From a virus, in the IMG/VR virus record IMGVR_UViG_3300033141_002284, positions 1 through 58,011 of that record: 58,011 bases of DNA. One strand, written 5' to 3'. Positions 21,210 to 30,937 of the stretch are shown here, one piece after another (position 1 is the first letter of the stretch; each line of letters opens with the position of its first letter). The translations under genes and the position numbers were made by a program. The notes beneath the pieces were generated by a model. The model saw nothing but the letters and a program-made list of their open reading frames with translations, was not told where the DNA came from and did not search any database.

Positions 21210-23075
21210 TTACCAAAACAATGAAAAACCCAAAGTCGTAATATCATCAGATATTATACCATCGTCGTCTGTCCAGAATCCGCCCTGTGAGAGAGCCCAG
21301 CTTTTTTGTGATTCATTCCAATCATTATCCCATTCTGTTATTGTACCGCCACCCAACAGTTCAGGAAAAGCCCAATCATCTGCAACCCAGTGAGCCACCC
21401 GTTGCCCCACATTTTTGAGATCATCGACTATGATCTTAAATTCCGATTTGTCAAAATCTTTCTCGATCTTTTGTATCTCGACATTTTTCGAATCTATCCA
21501 TTCATAATTACTATCTGACCGTCGCCGCCTGAAAGACAATACAAATCTATCGCCAATATTTTTTTCCGCCAATAAAAGCTTGCTGGTAAACGATATTAGA
21601 TTTGTCGCATTTCGATATAACAATTCCATGTGGCTTAAAAATAAATTAACCCCGGCCTGCGAACACAACAAAGTATTTATTGTCCTGGTCTTTTTTATAT
21701 CATAAATATATTCTGTTTGCGCTGTTGTATTTTGGTCATAAGAATAAGTATCTTTGGCCCAATTTTTACGCCATCCGCATCTTATAACTTTCCGTATCTC
21801 ATCGGTTTCCGCCCAAGCTTTTATATTTTTTATTTCTATATCGCTAACCAGGGTTGGCGATGCAGGCATATCCACATTCCAAACTGATATGGCATATTTG
21901 CCCTCATTATTGGAATAGAAATTCCCCATGATAGATTTCATAATATCAGCCATTAATTCAAGACCGGAAATATATTCTCCAACAAACAAACCAATAGCTG
22001 CATGATTCGCCTCTGCCTCTGCTCTTGCTGCCGCCCTTGCTGTAGTATCCCAATCGCTATCAGTGATTCCTAATAGCTCGGTTATTTCCTGTGCTATATC
22101 GATCGGATTTGTTATTACTGTCCCGCTCATATATCCTATAATATCCGCCGTTACTTCATCACCTGGTGTATAACTGCTTGTATGCAAATTAAAAGTTGCC
22201 GCCGTTAAGCTTGTAGATGTTGCTGTTACTTCATTTTCTGCCACATACACAGTGGATATGGCATTAATCGAATGGGTTGAAGTATCGCAAATTTTAAAAC
22301 TATACGTGCTGGTGGTTTCCGCCCTGTTTGTGCAAACAACCGGCACATTATAACAGGTGCTCCATAAATACGGTATTGGTTTCCCGACATCTTCAGAATC
22401 TAAATTCGGATAATCGGTTTTATTGAATCTGTTTAATGGCAGACTGTTTTCTATTTCTCTTTTTCTATCTTCATAATCAAATACTATTTCCCCGGTAGTC
22501 ATGTTTTTCTTGACAATCTTGCCGTCGAACATAGTTGCATATTCTGTATATGGTAAATCTTCACCACCGATCTTGACAGTAATCGTTGCATTTTCCCAAG
22601 CATAACTTTCAAAGATATTGTCGAAATGCCCATAATGATTATAAAGCCGGACAGTTCCGTTACTGACAATAGAAACGCCCCAATATAACTCCGGCTTGCT
22701 TTGTACAATTTTAGGAATACCCGCAACAAAAGGCTGATAATAATAGTCATTAAAAGTCTTCCCTTCTGTCCCGTAATAAACTTTATAATTAGCAACTATT
22801 ATATTCTGGTAAGGTGTGCCGGATGTAGATTGCAAATAAATATAAGTTCCGTCATAATACCATGATCCCGCAGTAATGGCAGCAATAGATGACTTTTCTG
22901 TTAAGGTATCACCATCTTCAGTAACCGACTGAACATGGATAGTACCGACTTCATACCGATAAATACTACCGGAATATAAAGCCCATCCGGATATTCTTTG
23001 CGCCGGTTGAATTTCAACTAAGAATATCTTCTTAGTTCCTGGAGTAGTTATTAATTTAGCAAAAGTCGTTATCAT
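21210..23075 (-). CDS. Tail tip / baseplate hub protein
   Basis: The 621-residue protein follows the tape measure and distal tail genes in order. It has a beta-rich N-terminal half with ISGWALYSGSIYRY and a KTFNDYYYQPFVAGIPKI segment, a helical middle (WDTTARAAARAEAEANHAAI) and a C-terminal part with KNVEIQKIEKDFDKSEFKIIV. This fits a tail hub protein that joins the tube to the fibres. Family assignment rests mainly on position and size. Confidence 0.55.
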   Translation of the reverse strand: MITTFAKLITTPGTKKIFLVEIQPAQRISGWALYSGSIYRYEVGTIHVQSVTEDGDTLTEKSSIAAITAGSWYYDGTYIYLQSTSGTPYQNIIVANYKVYYGTEGKTFNDYYYQPFVAGIPKIVQSKPELYWGVSIVSNGTVRLYNHYGHFDNIFESYAWENATITVKIGGEDLPYTEYATMFDGKIVKKNMTTGEIVFDYEDRKREIENSLPLNRFNKTDYPNLDSEDVGKPIPYLWSTCYNVPVVCTNRAETTSTYSFKICDTSTHSINAISTVYVAENEVTATSTSLTAATFNLHTSSYTPGDEVTADIIGYMSGTVITNPIDIAQEITELLGITDSDWDTTARAAARAEAEANHAAIGLFVGEYISGLELMADIMKSIMGNFYSNNEGKYAISVWNVDMPASPTLVSDIEIKNIKAWAETDEIRKVIRCGWRKNWAKDTYSYDQNTTAQTEYIYDIKKTRTINTLLCSQAGVNLFLSHMELLYRNATNLISFTSKLLLAEKNIGDRFVLSFRRRRSDSNYEWIDSKNVEIQKIEKDFDKSEFKIIVDDLKNVGQRVAHWVADDWAFPELLGGGTITEWDNDWNESQKSWALSQGGFWTDDDGIISDDITTLGFSLFW

Positions 23076-24199
23076 TTCTGCTGCCTAAACCTTAAATCGC
23101 CTAAATTAAATATAGTCGTATTTTTTAATCTTTTAAAATTCGGATCGCCAAGCAAATAAACATAAACCGTACTGGTATCAACATTATGATCTAGAGAAAT
23201 ATAAAAAGATTTATCATTTCCAATATCATCCAGCATAGTTTCAAATCCGGTCTTTGTCGCCGCATCATAATATTGGTCTAATGGCGGAGTCGGTATTGTA
23301 TATTCCAATAGCCGATCTTTTTTGTCAAAGAAAGAAGCACCTGCCTGGCTTACAAATACAGTCGATCTATGGTCAAGTTTTTTGCTGCTAAATGATATGG
23401 TATTAGTAGCCTGATGGGTTGGCGCAAAATAAACACCTGCCCACAACCGGCCTATATCAGAATAGCTATTATCCCGATCATAAAAATATAACTGTAGAGC
23501 TTTATAGTTTGCTTCTGTAAATTCAACTGATATTCTATCCGCATTATAAGATACTGTTGAACTCAATGATATTGTCGATGTTTCATTCCAGCCGCCATTA
23601 AAATCAGTAGCCGTTGAATTCGTTCCCCTTAATCTTATTGTTACCGTACTGCTAAATTTATGATTATCGATTATAAAACATGAAATAGAACAAGTACTTG
23701 TTAAATTAACTATAATCTCATGCTCATTACCCAGAGTGGAAGAAGTACTAGTATAGTTTGCCGCTCCGGTTAAATTTGTACCATGCCCGAATCCGGTTAT
23801 AACAGCAACAGTAGTATCTTTATAAGTTGTATCACCAAACATTAAAGAAAAGGTTCCGCTTGCCCGGCCGATATTAAAAGTGTGAGTTGCTGTATCATAA
23901 GTTGCTATATGATTAGATTCTCCAACACTATTTAATCCTGATTGCATTTTAGCTGCTAATAGAATTCCTGTATAAGTAGCCGACGGAATGGAATAATTTA
24001 AAACGGTTCCCGTAGAAGTATCCCGGAAAGGTAAATTATCATTATAGGCAGTTATTACAAAATTAGAATCAGTCCGCCATATTTTCGATAATATTTCATT
24101 CTGAATATTAGCTGCCGGTAAACTTGCAAGTTGAGAACTATATCGATATACTGTACCTTCGTCGATTTGATTTCTGTATTTATAATGTATTATGCTCAT
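23072..24199 (-). CDS. Distal tail protein candidate
   Basis: The 375-residue protein overlaps the tape measure gene stop. It is rich in threonine and serine and in predicted strands (ISVEFTEANYKALQLYFYDR). It lies where siphoviruses usually place the distal tail protein. No signature motif is visible. Confidence 0.5.
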   Translation of the reverse strand: MSIIHYKYRNQIDEGTVYRYSSQLASLPAANIQNEILSKIWRTDSNFVITAYNDNLPFRDTSTGTVLNYSIPSATYTGILLAAKMQSGLNSVGESNHIATYDTATHTFNIGRASGTFSLMFGDTTYKDTTVAVITGFGHGTNLTGAANYTSTSSTLGNEHEIIVNLTSTCSISCFIIDNHKFSSTVTIRLRGTNSTATDFNGGWNETSTISLSSTVSYNADRISVEFTEANYKALQLYFYDRDNSYSDIGRLWAGVYFAPTHQATNTISFSSKKLDHRSTVFVSQAGASFFDKKDRLLEYTIPTPPLDQYYDAATKTGFETMLDDIGNDKSFYISLDHNVDTSTVYVYLLGDPNFKRLKNTTIFNLGDLRFRQQK

Positions 24200-26901
24200 A
24201 TATTTGACCTTACCACTTTCGGATTAATCCGAAAACTACCCCGATCCGATTCCTCGGTAAGAAATTCTATTACCCCTCTGCCGACCTCTCTACCATCTAT
24301 TGAAATCATAACTGGAGCCGGGATTATAGATATACCGCCGCTCTCCCCGGCATTTATCGCTTCCAGGGTATCAAGATTTTTAGCAGTTGCATCTTTGTTA
24401 ACGACATATTCCCCGCTTGTTAATGCTACTACATTTGTATCAATTCCAGGCTTCCCTTCAAATAATCCACCAGCGGCTTTTTTTTCAATTCCTTTATATT
24501 TATCTCCTACCAACCCTCCCTTTTCTAATCCCTCGATAAACGATGCTCCAATAAATGCTAATGCGCTAGTAGCAGCAGCTAATGCGGCTTTTCCCCATTG
24601 TAATGTCAAGGCATATCCGGCAGCAGCTACTATAAGTTGTTTCCCAATAGCACGTAACAAATCAGCAAACAAACCTTTTACCGCATCTTTTATTTGTCCA
24701 GCGAAATCTTTTGTAGTAGACCATGCTGATTCCCAAGCAGACGTAAAAGATGTTGCTAAAAAATCGCTCCAATCAGCAGCACTCATTTTAAGTTTTTTGA
24801 ATGATTTCTCTAAATCAAAATTAACATCTGTAGCATCTTCATTTGCTTCAGTTTCTTTTTTTGTTGCTTTAGTTAATTTTACTGTGCCATCTGCTAATTC
24901 TAGTTTTGCTATTAATAATGCTTCTTGTTTTTCTCTTTGTCTATCTGCTCTTTCTATTGCCTCGTCTTCTGCTTCTTCTATCTTTTTATAATAATCAGCG
25001 TATTCGATTTTTAAAGTTTTAATTATATCTACTTCAGCAATTCCCAACTTTCTTAAATATTTTGCTCTTGCTTTTATCCGTTCTTCATCGGTCATTTCGG
25101 CTTCACGGATTTTATCCATTATTTTAAGTTTTGCTGCTAATCTTTGCGCTTCTGCTCTTGCCGCATCTCTGGCCGCCTGCTCTCTGGTCTCATCCGCTGC
25201 TATTTCCGCCTGTATTCTTTTTTGTTCCTCTATATAGGCTTTCATTTCAGCATCGGCTTTTTGCTTCATTGCCAATTCAGCCTGGCCGTCTGCTCTTGCT
25301 CTTGCTTCTCGGTTGGCTTCTATTTCTGCCTTCTGCGCCTTTAATGTTTCTATTTCTTTTTCGTTTATTTTATTCAAAGATCGTCCAAAAGATATACCGC
25401 TTCCTTTTTGTGCTGCTAATTTTTCATATTCTGTTGTTTGCTCTTCAATCCGTCTGTTTAATATTTCAAGAGCTTCATCATAATCTTCAACCGATCTTGC
25501 CGATCCGCTCATGGCAGAATCAACCAATTCCTGATCATCTTTTAATTGCCTAGAATGTTTGGCTACTTTTAAAAACAAATATACTAATGTACTCAATCCT
25601 GCTATTACCAATCCAATCGGCCCAGCACCAGCCGCAAAGGCCGCATTTAATGCTATAATAACTCCTGCGACTTTTTGCGCTACCATTAATCCGCCAATAG
25701 CAATGCCAGCAGCAATAATAACCTCTTTCCATTCACCGATAGTAGTTACTAGATTTGTAATCAAATCCAATAAGTCTTCCGCAAATTTAATAAATCTATC
25801 CTGGTTTTCATCAAGCCATTGTCGGAAAGCATCTATAATATCTTTGACTGTCGGCAATAACTTATCACCCATATTAATGCTGACAGCTTTAAAAGTCGCT
25901 TTAAGTCGATCCCATGCCACCTGCATAGTACCGGATTGTTTTTCCCAGGCTTCCATTGTCGGACTACCATCAGCCATAATATCTGTAAAGGTCTGCATCT
26001 CATCGCCCATACTATCAGCAGCCGTTATAATAGCAGTCAAACCTCTCACGTTTGGAAATAATTTTGTCAATACATCTGCCGGTAATCCAGCTAGATCTTT
26101 CATCACTCCTTCAAAGCCATGTGCTTTTATTGCCGATAAGCCGAATTCGATTCCCAACTCCCTGGCTGTATCAACTGCCTCTTCAGATGGTTTTAATAAT
26201 CCGGTTAATGCGCCTCTTAAAGCAGTAGACGCTATTGAACTATCTAAACCATTCCTGGTTAAAATAGCCATCATGGCGCCTAGTTCTTGTACACTGACTC
26301 CAGCTTTGGCTCCCAAGGTTGCTACCGTACCTATTGATGATGCTAATTCTCCAAAAGTAATTTTTCCTCTCTTAACCGTCGTGAATAAAACATCTGAATA
26401 ATAATTTGCATTTTCCGCTGAATCTCCGAAAGCATTTATTAAAGTTGTTATAACATCAGCCGCTACCCCCGTATCTGTCATGCCTGCTTTAGCGGCCAAT
26501 AGAGAAACTTTTAAAACATCAATCGCTTTCTCGGCCGGTATACTTGCAGATAAAATATCATACAATCCTTTGGTTAGTGTTTTAGTTCCTTCACCAAAAC
26601 TTTTACTAGCAGTTAATATATCTTTCTTAAATTGGTCCAACATCGGCATGGTACGTTTATCAAGCATGGTTGCAACATTAGCCATTTGTGCTTCAAATTT
26701 AGTTGCATCAATTACTGATTTGACAACAACAGCACTTACAGCAGCAAAAGCAATTTTTGCGGCTTTAGCTATCAATCCAAAAGTTTTATCAGTGGCTTTT
26801 TGCAGAGTGGAAGCTTCACTTCCTGCATCTTTAAGACCAGCAGTATAACCACTTTTATCGAGTCCTAATGTTGCGAATAATTCACCGACCTTTATAGCCA
26901 T
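24196..26901 (-). CDS. Tape measure protein
   Basis: The 901-residue protein is the longest in the genome. Its first 350 residues match the TP901-type tape measure core (ATKFEAQMANVATMLDKRT, LLAAKAGMTDTGVAADVITT, LGAKAGVSVQELGAMMAIL). Hydrophobic helices follow at about 390-445 and a long charged coiled coil at about 500-700. It sets tail length and passes into the cell envelope on injection. By the usual rule of about 1.5 angstrom per residue it implies a tail near 135 nm. Confidence 0.9.
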   Translation of the reverse strand: MAIKVGELFATLGLDKSGYTAGLKDAGSEASTLQKATDKTFGLIAKAAKIAFAAVSAVVVKSVIDATKFEAQMANVATMLDKRTMPMLDQFKKDILTASKSFGEGTKTLTKGLYDILSASIPAEKAIDVLKVSLLAAKAGMTDTGVAADVITTLINAFGDSAENANYYSDVLFTTVKRGKITFGELASSIGTVATLGAKAGVSVQELGAMMAILTRNGLDSSIASTALRGALTGLLKPSEEAVDTARELGIEFGLSAIKAHGFEGVMKDLAGLPADVLTKLFPNVRGLTAIITAADSMGDEMQTFTDIMADGSPTMEAWEKQSGTMQVAWDRLKATFKAVSINMGDKLLPTVKDIIDAFRQWLDENQDRFIKFAEDLLDLITNLVTTIGEWKEVIIAAGIAIGGLMVAQKVAGVIIALNAAFAAGAGPIGLVIAGLSTLVYLFLKVAKHSRQLKDDQELVDSAMSGSARSVEDYDEALEILNRRIEEQTTEYEKLAAQKGSGISFGRSLNKINEKEIETLKAQKAEIEANREARARADGQAELAMKQKADAEMKAYIEEQKRIQAEIAADETREQAARDAARAEAQRLAAKLKIMDKIREAEMTDEERIKARAKYLRKLGIAEVDIIKTLKIEYADYYKKIEEAEDEAIERADRQREKQEALLIAKLELADGTVKLTKATKKETEANEDATDVNFDLEKSFKKLKMSAADWSDFLATSFTSAWESAWSTTKDFAGQIKDAVKGLFADLLRAIGKQLIVAAAGYALTLQWGKAALAAATSALAFIGASFIEGLEKGGLVGDKYKGIEKKAAGGLFEGKPGIDTNVVALTSGEYVVNKDATAKNLDTLEAINAGESGGISIIPAPVMISIDGREVGRGVIEFLTEESDRGSFRINPKVVRSNI

Positions 26902-26911
26902 CTTGTCCTCT

Positions 26912-27207
26912 TTATGATAGCCATCCCATTCCCTTTAAGGTGTTTATCAAGGTTTTGTCATCCTGGATTCTATCTTCAAAGGTAAATCCCAAATATTTTG
27001 ACACCATTATTTCCAGCCTGGCAATTCGAGTATTTGTTGATATTTTATTATTACTTATTTCCATCAATTTTTTCACCTCTCGCCAGGATAATTCATCCTC
27101 TATTTTTTTGACAGAATAAGCAGGATAGATTTGCATGAAAACATGGTAGACTTCATAAACGTCTACATCCGTCGTTACTTCATCAGTACCTCGCTGAACT
27201 TCGATTG
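26912..27207 (-). CDS. Tail assembly chaperone T domain, reached by -1 frameshift
   Basis: This frame is open from base 27208 to its stop at 26912 and overlaps the end of the G gene. After a -1 slip on T TTT TTT (fwd A 27208-27214) the product would add about 98 residues (SIEVQRGTDEVTTDVDVYEV onward) to the 141-residue G part. An internal ATG at 27136 exists but has no good ribosome site. G and GT products normally coat the tape measure, whose gene follows at once. Confidence 0.7.
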
Positions 27208-27630
27208 AAAAAAAGGGGGCAACCAGCTCATTTGATTCTGCTTTGCCACCTCCAATAATATTTCCTTCAATATTCTAAAAGACATATTATCTTCCACCCA
27301 TTCAACTGTTAATGCCTCATAATTATCATTTCTGTATTCAAACAGAAAGTTCAGAACCGCAGTTAATTCTTTAAAAACAATTTCCCCGCCTTCATCAATC
27401 AAAGATTGTAAGGTTATCTTGTCCCATTTGACATTACCTTTCCGATCAGTCGGCAGATTTAATTTTTCCTTTAATCCTTCAACTGTCTGGGTTATCAGTA
27501 TGACAAACTTTTTCGCTCTTCCGATTGCCATTTCGTTCATGTTTATTTTTTTCGATCCTACTGTAAAAATCGTCAGCGACTCTGATAATCTCTGGATCAG
27601 TTCTGTATTGTTTTTCAAATCCTTTTCCAT
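27175..27630 (-). CDS. Tail assembly chaperone G protein
   Basis: The 151-residue product is helical and acidic (MNEMAIGRAKKFVILITQTVEG, VFKELTAVLNFLFEYRNDNY) and ends with WLPPFFQSKFSEVLMK. It lies just before the tape measure gene. The PPFF codons carry the slippery run CCC CCT TTT TTT CAA, which allows the GT fusion. Its start overlaps the DUF115 gene end by about 150 bases. Confidence 0.65.
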   Translation of the reverse strand: MEKDLKNNTELIQRLSESLTIFTVGSKKINMNEMAIGRAKKFVILITQTVEGLKEKLNLPTDRKGNVKWDKITLQSLIDEGGEIVFKELTAVLNFLFEYRNDNYEALTVEWVEDNMSFRILKEILLEVAKQNQMSWLPPFFQSKFSEVLMK

Positions 27631-28618
27631 CTCTTTTTACAACCTCTCTAAAATCAGCTTTGGGGAATTCTGTTATTATTCCTTCGCTGCAATCAAACAA
27701 CTGCGGTCTGTCTATTTTATAAATGCTCATTAATGCAATTTTATATTCTATCTGCTCTTCCGTCGTCTGAATACCATTGTCAGCCATATGCAATGGTCTA
27801 TTTAATTTATCAATACAAACACATTCATTTTCTATCCATCTTTTTTTCCATAACCATCTTGGCTCAAACGGAAAACGCCACGGGATTTTGTATTCATTTG
27901 TTCTATTTATCCCCCAAGGATAACCGAAATCACAACCAACCATAAACAGAGGATCATAGCCCATAAAATGCGCAGTCTGAACCATATTATTAACAACACA
28001 GCCAGCATTTAAAATTCTTGCCGTAATATAAGGAAATAAGATCGGATTTATAAAACTGAAAAACTCCGATCCAAAAGCCTGTCCCTTTACATATTCTACC
28101 AATTCCTGCATAGTCCAGTTGCCCTCAATTCCCGTTGTTTCAACTTTCGGCACGTGCATCATTAAATAATATATTTTTGCCCATTTCCACCATTTAAGCA
28201 TTGTCGAATCAACCGCCGGATGCGTTAATAAAACCGAACCTTTCCAATTATAATTTTGCAAATAAAGTTTCGCGGCACCACCATCATAGGCGGCTATATA
28301 TTCCGGTTGCCTGTCATGATAAACAAAAGCCGACGCCATTGTTTCCGGCACAAAAAAAGGAAGCTTACAATCTTTTAAAATAGACAAATATTTAATCAAG
28401 CTTGGCCCTGCGCCTACAATTACCGCTGGCCCTTTATATTTTTGTTTAAAACTACTTAAATCATATTCTTTGCCAGATTCAAATTCTTTTTTGACCAAAT
28501 TGAAATTCGACGCAGTAGACCATGCCCACTTAGGTAACCACGCTGCTAATACGCCTCTATTTCTTTGTTCCTGAGTTTGTGTTATAAATTCACCCCGATT
28601 GTTTTCCGTTTTTACCAT
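27479..28618 (-). CDS. DUF115 / MAF-type glycosyltransferase-like protein
   Basis: ATG 28618 overlaps the tail tube gene stop and follows GGAG. The 379-residue protein contains GPAVIVGAGPSLIKYLSIL, a Rossmann-like glycine loop, then FVPETMASAFVYH, PEYIAAYDGG and MVGCDFGYPW, the pattern of DUF115 (motility accessory glycosyltransferase and MptE-like proteins). Its place inside the tail operon suggests it may modify a tail protein or the cell surface. This is inference. Confidence 0.6.
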   Translation of the reverse strand: MVKTENNRGEFITQTQEQRNRGVLAAWLPKWAWSTASNFNLVKKEFESGKEYDLSSFKQKYKGPAVIVGAGPSLIKYLSILKDCKLPFFVPETMASAFVYHDRQPEYIAAYDGGAAKLYLQNYNWKGSVLLTHPAVDSTMLKWWKWAKIYYLMMHVPKVETTGIEGNWTMQELVEYVKGQAFGSEFFSFINPILFPYITARILNAGCVVNNMVQTAHFMGYDPLFMVGCDFGYPWGINRTNEYKIPWRFPFEPRWLWKKRWIENECVCIDKLNRPLHMADNGIQTTEEQIEYKIALMSIYKIDRPQLFDCSEGIITEFPKADFREVVKRDGKGFEKQYRTDPEIIRVADDFYSRIEKNKHERNGNRKSEKVCHTDNPDS

Positions 28619-29391
28619 TAAGTCTCCAAGCTCCATTCAAATAATTGTTTCCCTGGATTTTTTGACAAATCACCTAACAGATGGAATGTCATGGGAATAC
28701 CCGAAAATTCTGCCGCCATAGAAATAGCAGCATCCGATGAACCTATATGCTTTGCCCTAAAGCCTTTGAACTGTAGTGCTTTGCCGCCATCAAGAATGTG
28801 TACTAATTTTAATTCGGCTTCAAAATCGGCAAGTTGGCCACCGCCCGACAATATAGAAACTGTAGATGTTTTATTATATTCGACAATAACTGTATCGCCA
28901 TCACCGATGGTGGTTCCTGTTATTCTTGCAATTGTTCCGCTTGCTGCCGTAGAAGTAAAATCTGTTCCTCTCACATAAGCAGTCGCAAAACCCGGACTCC
29001 AAACATTAATTGTGCCAGAAATATATCCAGCTCGATCTAGCGTGTTTGAAGCATATCCTGCTAAAGTTTGTTCTTCCCGATATCGTTGTATCGAGCTTGA
29101 TGTTGCACTGTAAGCCGTTGTCGATATGGTCCCGACTGCATCAAACCCTGTTGCAGCATCATATACATATCTCATGTTGGCAAGATCAAAATCGGCAATA
29201 ACAACATCTATCTCCATTACTTCTTTGGTTTTTCGTGATATAACATTCACGCCATGATCTTCTAATCCGGCCTGAACGGTTTCTTTTGAATAACGAAAAC
29301 TCGCCTGACTTTTCGGGCTTCCCATCCGGACATCATTCCAATAAATTTGAACGGGCCCTATGGGGATTTTCTTCGCTACTGTTGTACTCAT
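28618..29391 (-). CDS. Major tail tube protein
   Basis: The 257-residue protein starts KKIPIGPVQIYWNDVRMGSP and has the beta-rich pattern of tail tube proteins, with SRKTKEVMEIDVVIADFDLA and a C-terminal AISMAAEFSGIPMTFHLLGD strand pair. A threonine-rich insert around 95-170 could be a surface domain. Position between the tail terminator and the tail chaperone genes supports the call. Confidence 0.7.
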   Translation of the reverse strand: MSTTVAKKIPIGPVQIYWNDVRMGSPKSQASFRYSKETVQAGLEDHGVNVISRKTKEVMEIDVVIADFDLANMRYVYDAATGFDAVGTISTTAYSATSSSIQRYREEQTLAGYASNTLDRAGYISGTINVWSPGFATAYVRGTDFTSTAASGTIARITGTTIGDGDTVIVEYNKTSTVSILSGGGQLADFEAELKLVHILDGGKALQFKGFRAKHIGSSDAAISMAAEFSGIPMTFHLLGDLSKNPGKQLFEWSLET

Positions 29392-29798
29392 ATTCTTTCC
29401 CTCCGATAGAATACCTGGAAAATAATTGCTCTTCCAAAAGCATTCAAATCTTCATCGTATAATTCTTCGGTCATGGTATCTACTATAATCCGTATACCAT
29501 AACTGTCATTGTTTGGCATTTGATTCAATAACCGGATTATTCTTTCAGCTATCGTTTCATAGCTGGTATCCCGTGTCCATATTGTAACAGTCAAAGACAC
29601 TCTCATTATCCGACAATCAAAATCCTCTTGTGATATTACCACATTACCAAACCGATATATTACTTCTGGCAAATCTGGTTTCTCCGGCGGTTGGATATAA
29701 AAAGTTCTGTAGGGATCAGCAGCAGGATCACCAAGCAATCCTAAATAAGTCGAATCACCCGTTAATATATTATAAACCTGATCCTTTAAATCATTCAC
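29388..29798 (-). CDS. Tail terminator/completion protein candidate
   Basis: The 136-residue protein (DLKDQVYNILTGDSTYLGLL, YIQPPEKPDLPEVIYRFG, MRVSLTVTIWTRDTSYETIA) has the alpha-beta layout of tail terminators that cap the tube. It lies between the neck protein and the tail tube gene, as expected. Confidence 0.6.
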   Translation of the reverse strand: MNDLKDQVYNILTGDSTYLGLLGDPAADPYRTFYIQPPEKPDLPEVIYRFGNVVISQEDFDCRIMRVSLTVTIWTRDTSYETIAERIIRLLNQMPNNDSYGIRIIVDTMTEELYDEDLNAFGRAIIFQVFYRRERI

Positions 29799-30211
29799 CC
29801 AAACACCCTCGACAATTCATTTGCCATTATTCTAATGTTTTCTCCTTGCGTATCCTCCAGCCCAGGCACTAAAAAAGGATAAGCCCGTCTGTTCGGCCCT
29901 CCCAGTTCAACCAGAGCCCCATAATCCATCCCAACTCTGATTTCTATTTCAGCTCCATTTCTAAAAACCTTGACCTTGCTTCTATGAATCGAATTTATCA
30001 AATCCTGCGACCACACATAAAAATGTTTATGTGGATGCGCCTTCACTGTTTTCTTGTCCAGAGATTTTCCCCAAAGATGCTCCTGCTTCGTCTTGATATG
30101 ATTTATCGTATTTCCGGCTGCGTCTTCCAGTGCTCTTTTTATCGCCGGATTCGTCCAGTTGTCTACTCTCCGCAGGTTTTTTTGTAATTCTTCTAATCCC
30201 TGCAAGGCCAT
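29795..30211 (-). CDS. HK97 gp10-like neck protein
   Basis: GGAGG precedes ATG 30211. The 138-residue product contains GLEELQKNLRRVDNWTNPAI at the start, a middle with a SLINSIHRSKV-like strand and a final GALVELGGPNRRAYPFLVPG, the usual signature of gp10-type head-tail joining proteins. Confidence 0.7.
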   Translation of the reverse strand: MALQGLEELQKNLRRVDNWTNPAIKRALEDAAGNTINHIKTKQEHLWGKSLDKKTVKAHPHKHFYVWSQDLINSIHRSKVKVFRNGAEIEIRVGMDYGALVELGGPNRRAYPFLVPGLEDTQGENIRIMANELSRVFG

Positions 30212-30314
30212 ATAATTCCTCCAAAGTATATACCTGCCGCATATACCTGATTGTTTTTTCTCCTCTAGCCTCGGCTGCTCTGATATGTCCTATTGTTAAT
30301 TTTCCTGGCAGCAT
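30027..30314 (-). CDS. Small head-tail region protein overlapping the gp10 gene
   Basis: ATG 30314 follows GGAGAATAGATA. The 95-residue frame starts LPGKLTIGHIRAAEARGEKT and TLEELYGLAGI, then overlaps the gp10-like gene by 185 bases in another frame, where it becomes serine- and lysine-rich. The first third fills the gap between two genes and looks translated. The overlapped tail may be real or may mark a mutation. Confidence 0.45.
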   Translation of the reverse strand: MLPGKLTIGHIRAAEARGEKTIRYMRQVYTLEELYGLAGIRRITKKPAESRQLDESGDKKSTGRRSRKYDKSYQDEAGASLGKISGQENSEGAST

Positions 30315-30670
30315 TATCTATTCTCCACTTTCTTGGCATATATTTCTTTATGATCTTCGAATACATCAATCTGTAATACCTCATAATAATCGGTCGGTGC
30401 AGCATTTTTTCTAATTCGATGCATGGTTGATACGGTCGATGTCCACGGGAACATAATCAAATCGGTTGCTTCGGAAATAATTCCTTTACCTTCCCGATCC
30501 GATCTTCCCCGATATGGAAAAAACATCACGGTGCTCGATGATACCACCGTACTTGTACTTTCAACATGCGGCCTTGATTCGTAATCAATAGTAGCCGAAT
30601 ATACTGTTACCGCTACCGCTCCCTCGGGATCATCGCTAATAATATTGACTGTATCTTCCCTCCGAATCAT
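30314..30670 (-). CDS. Head-tail connector/adaptor protein
   Basis: The 118-residue protein (REDTVNIISDDPEGAVAVTV, YRGRSDREGKGIISEATDLI, YYEVLQIDVFEDHKEIYAKK) has the beta-barrel pattern of stopper proteins such as gp16/Spp1-like adaptors. Position after a short helical adaptor supports this. Confidence 0.55.
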   Translation of the reverse strand: MIRREDTVNIISDDPEGAVAVTVYSATIDYESRPHVESTSTVVSSSTVMFFPYRGRSDREGKGIISEATDLIMFPWTSTVSTMHRIRKNAAPTDYYEVLQIDVFEDHKEIYAKKVENR

Positions 30671-30927
30671 GCAATTGTCTCTCCGATATATTCGGATATA
30701 TCAACGCCAAATTCATCGACACCCAACGCAACATGCCGGATGTCTTCATACGGCTCTACCTCGGCAAGGGCCTGATATTGAGCCCTTGCCTTCAGTAAAG
30801 TATTTAAAATCTCGCTTTTATTAACCGATTTCTGGCCCAATTTATAAGATGCAATGTCATTAGGACTTGCTATAATAGTAGCAATTTTTGCATCAAGAGT
30901 AGCCAGCATATCAGTTACAGTACTCAT
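30667..30927 (-). CDS. Small head-tail adaptor-like protein
   Basis: The 86-residue product is helical (TDMLATLDAKIATIIASPND, LNTLLKARAQYQALAEVEPY) and follows the major capsid gene. It may be part of the connector. No clear family. Confidence 0.5.
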   Translation of the reverse strand: MSTVTDMLATLDAKIATIIASPNDIASYKLGQKSVNKSEILNTLLKARAQYQALAEVEPYEDIRHVALGVDEFGVDISEYIGETIA

Positions 30928-30937
30928 TTATAACCTC

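Noticed and set aside
24131-26848. Long open frames on the plus strand opposite the tape measure gene
   Set aside because: They mirror the codon pattern of the minus-strand gene, have no ribosome sites and no protein-like motifs. No supported gene lies on the plus strand anywhere.
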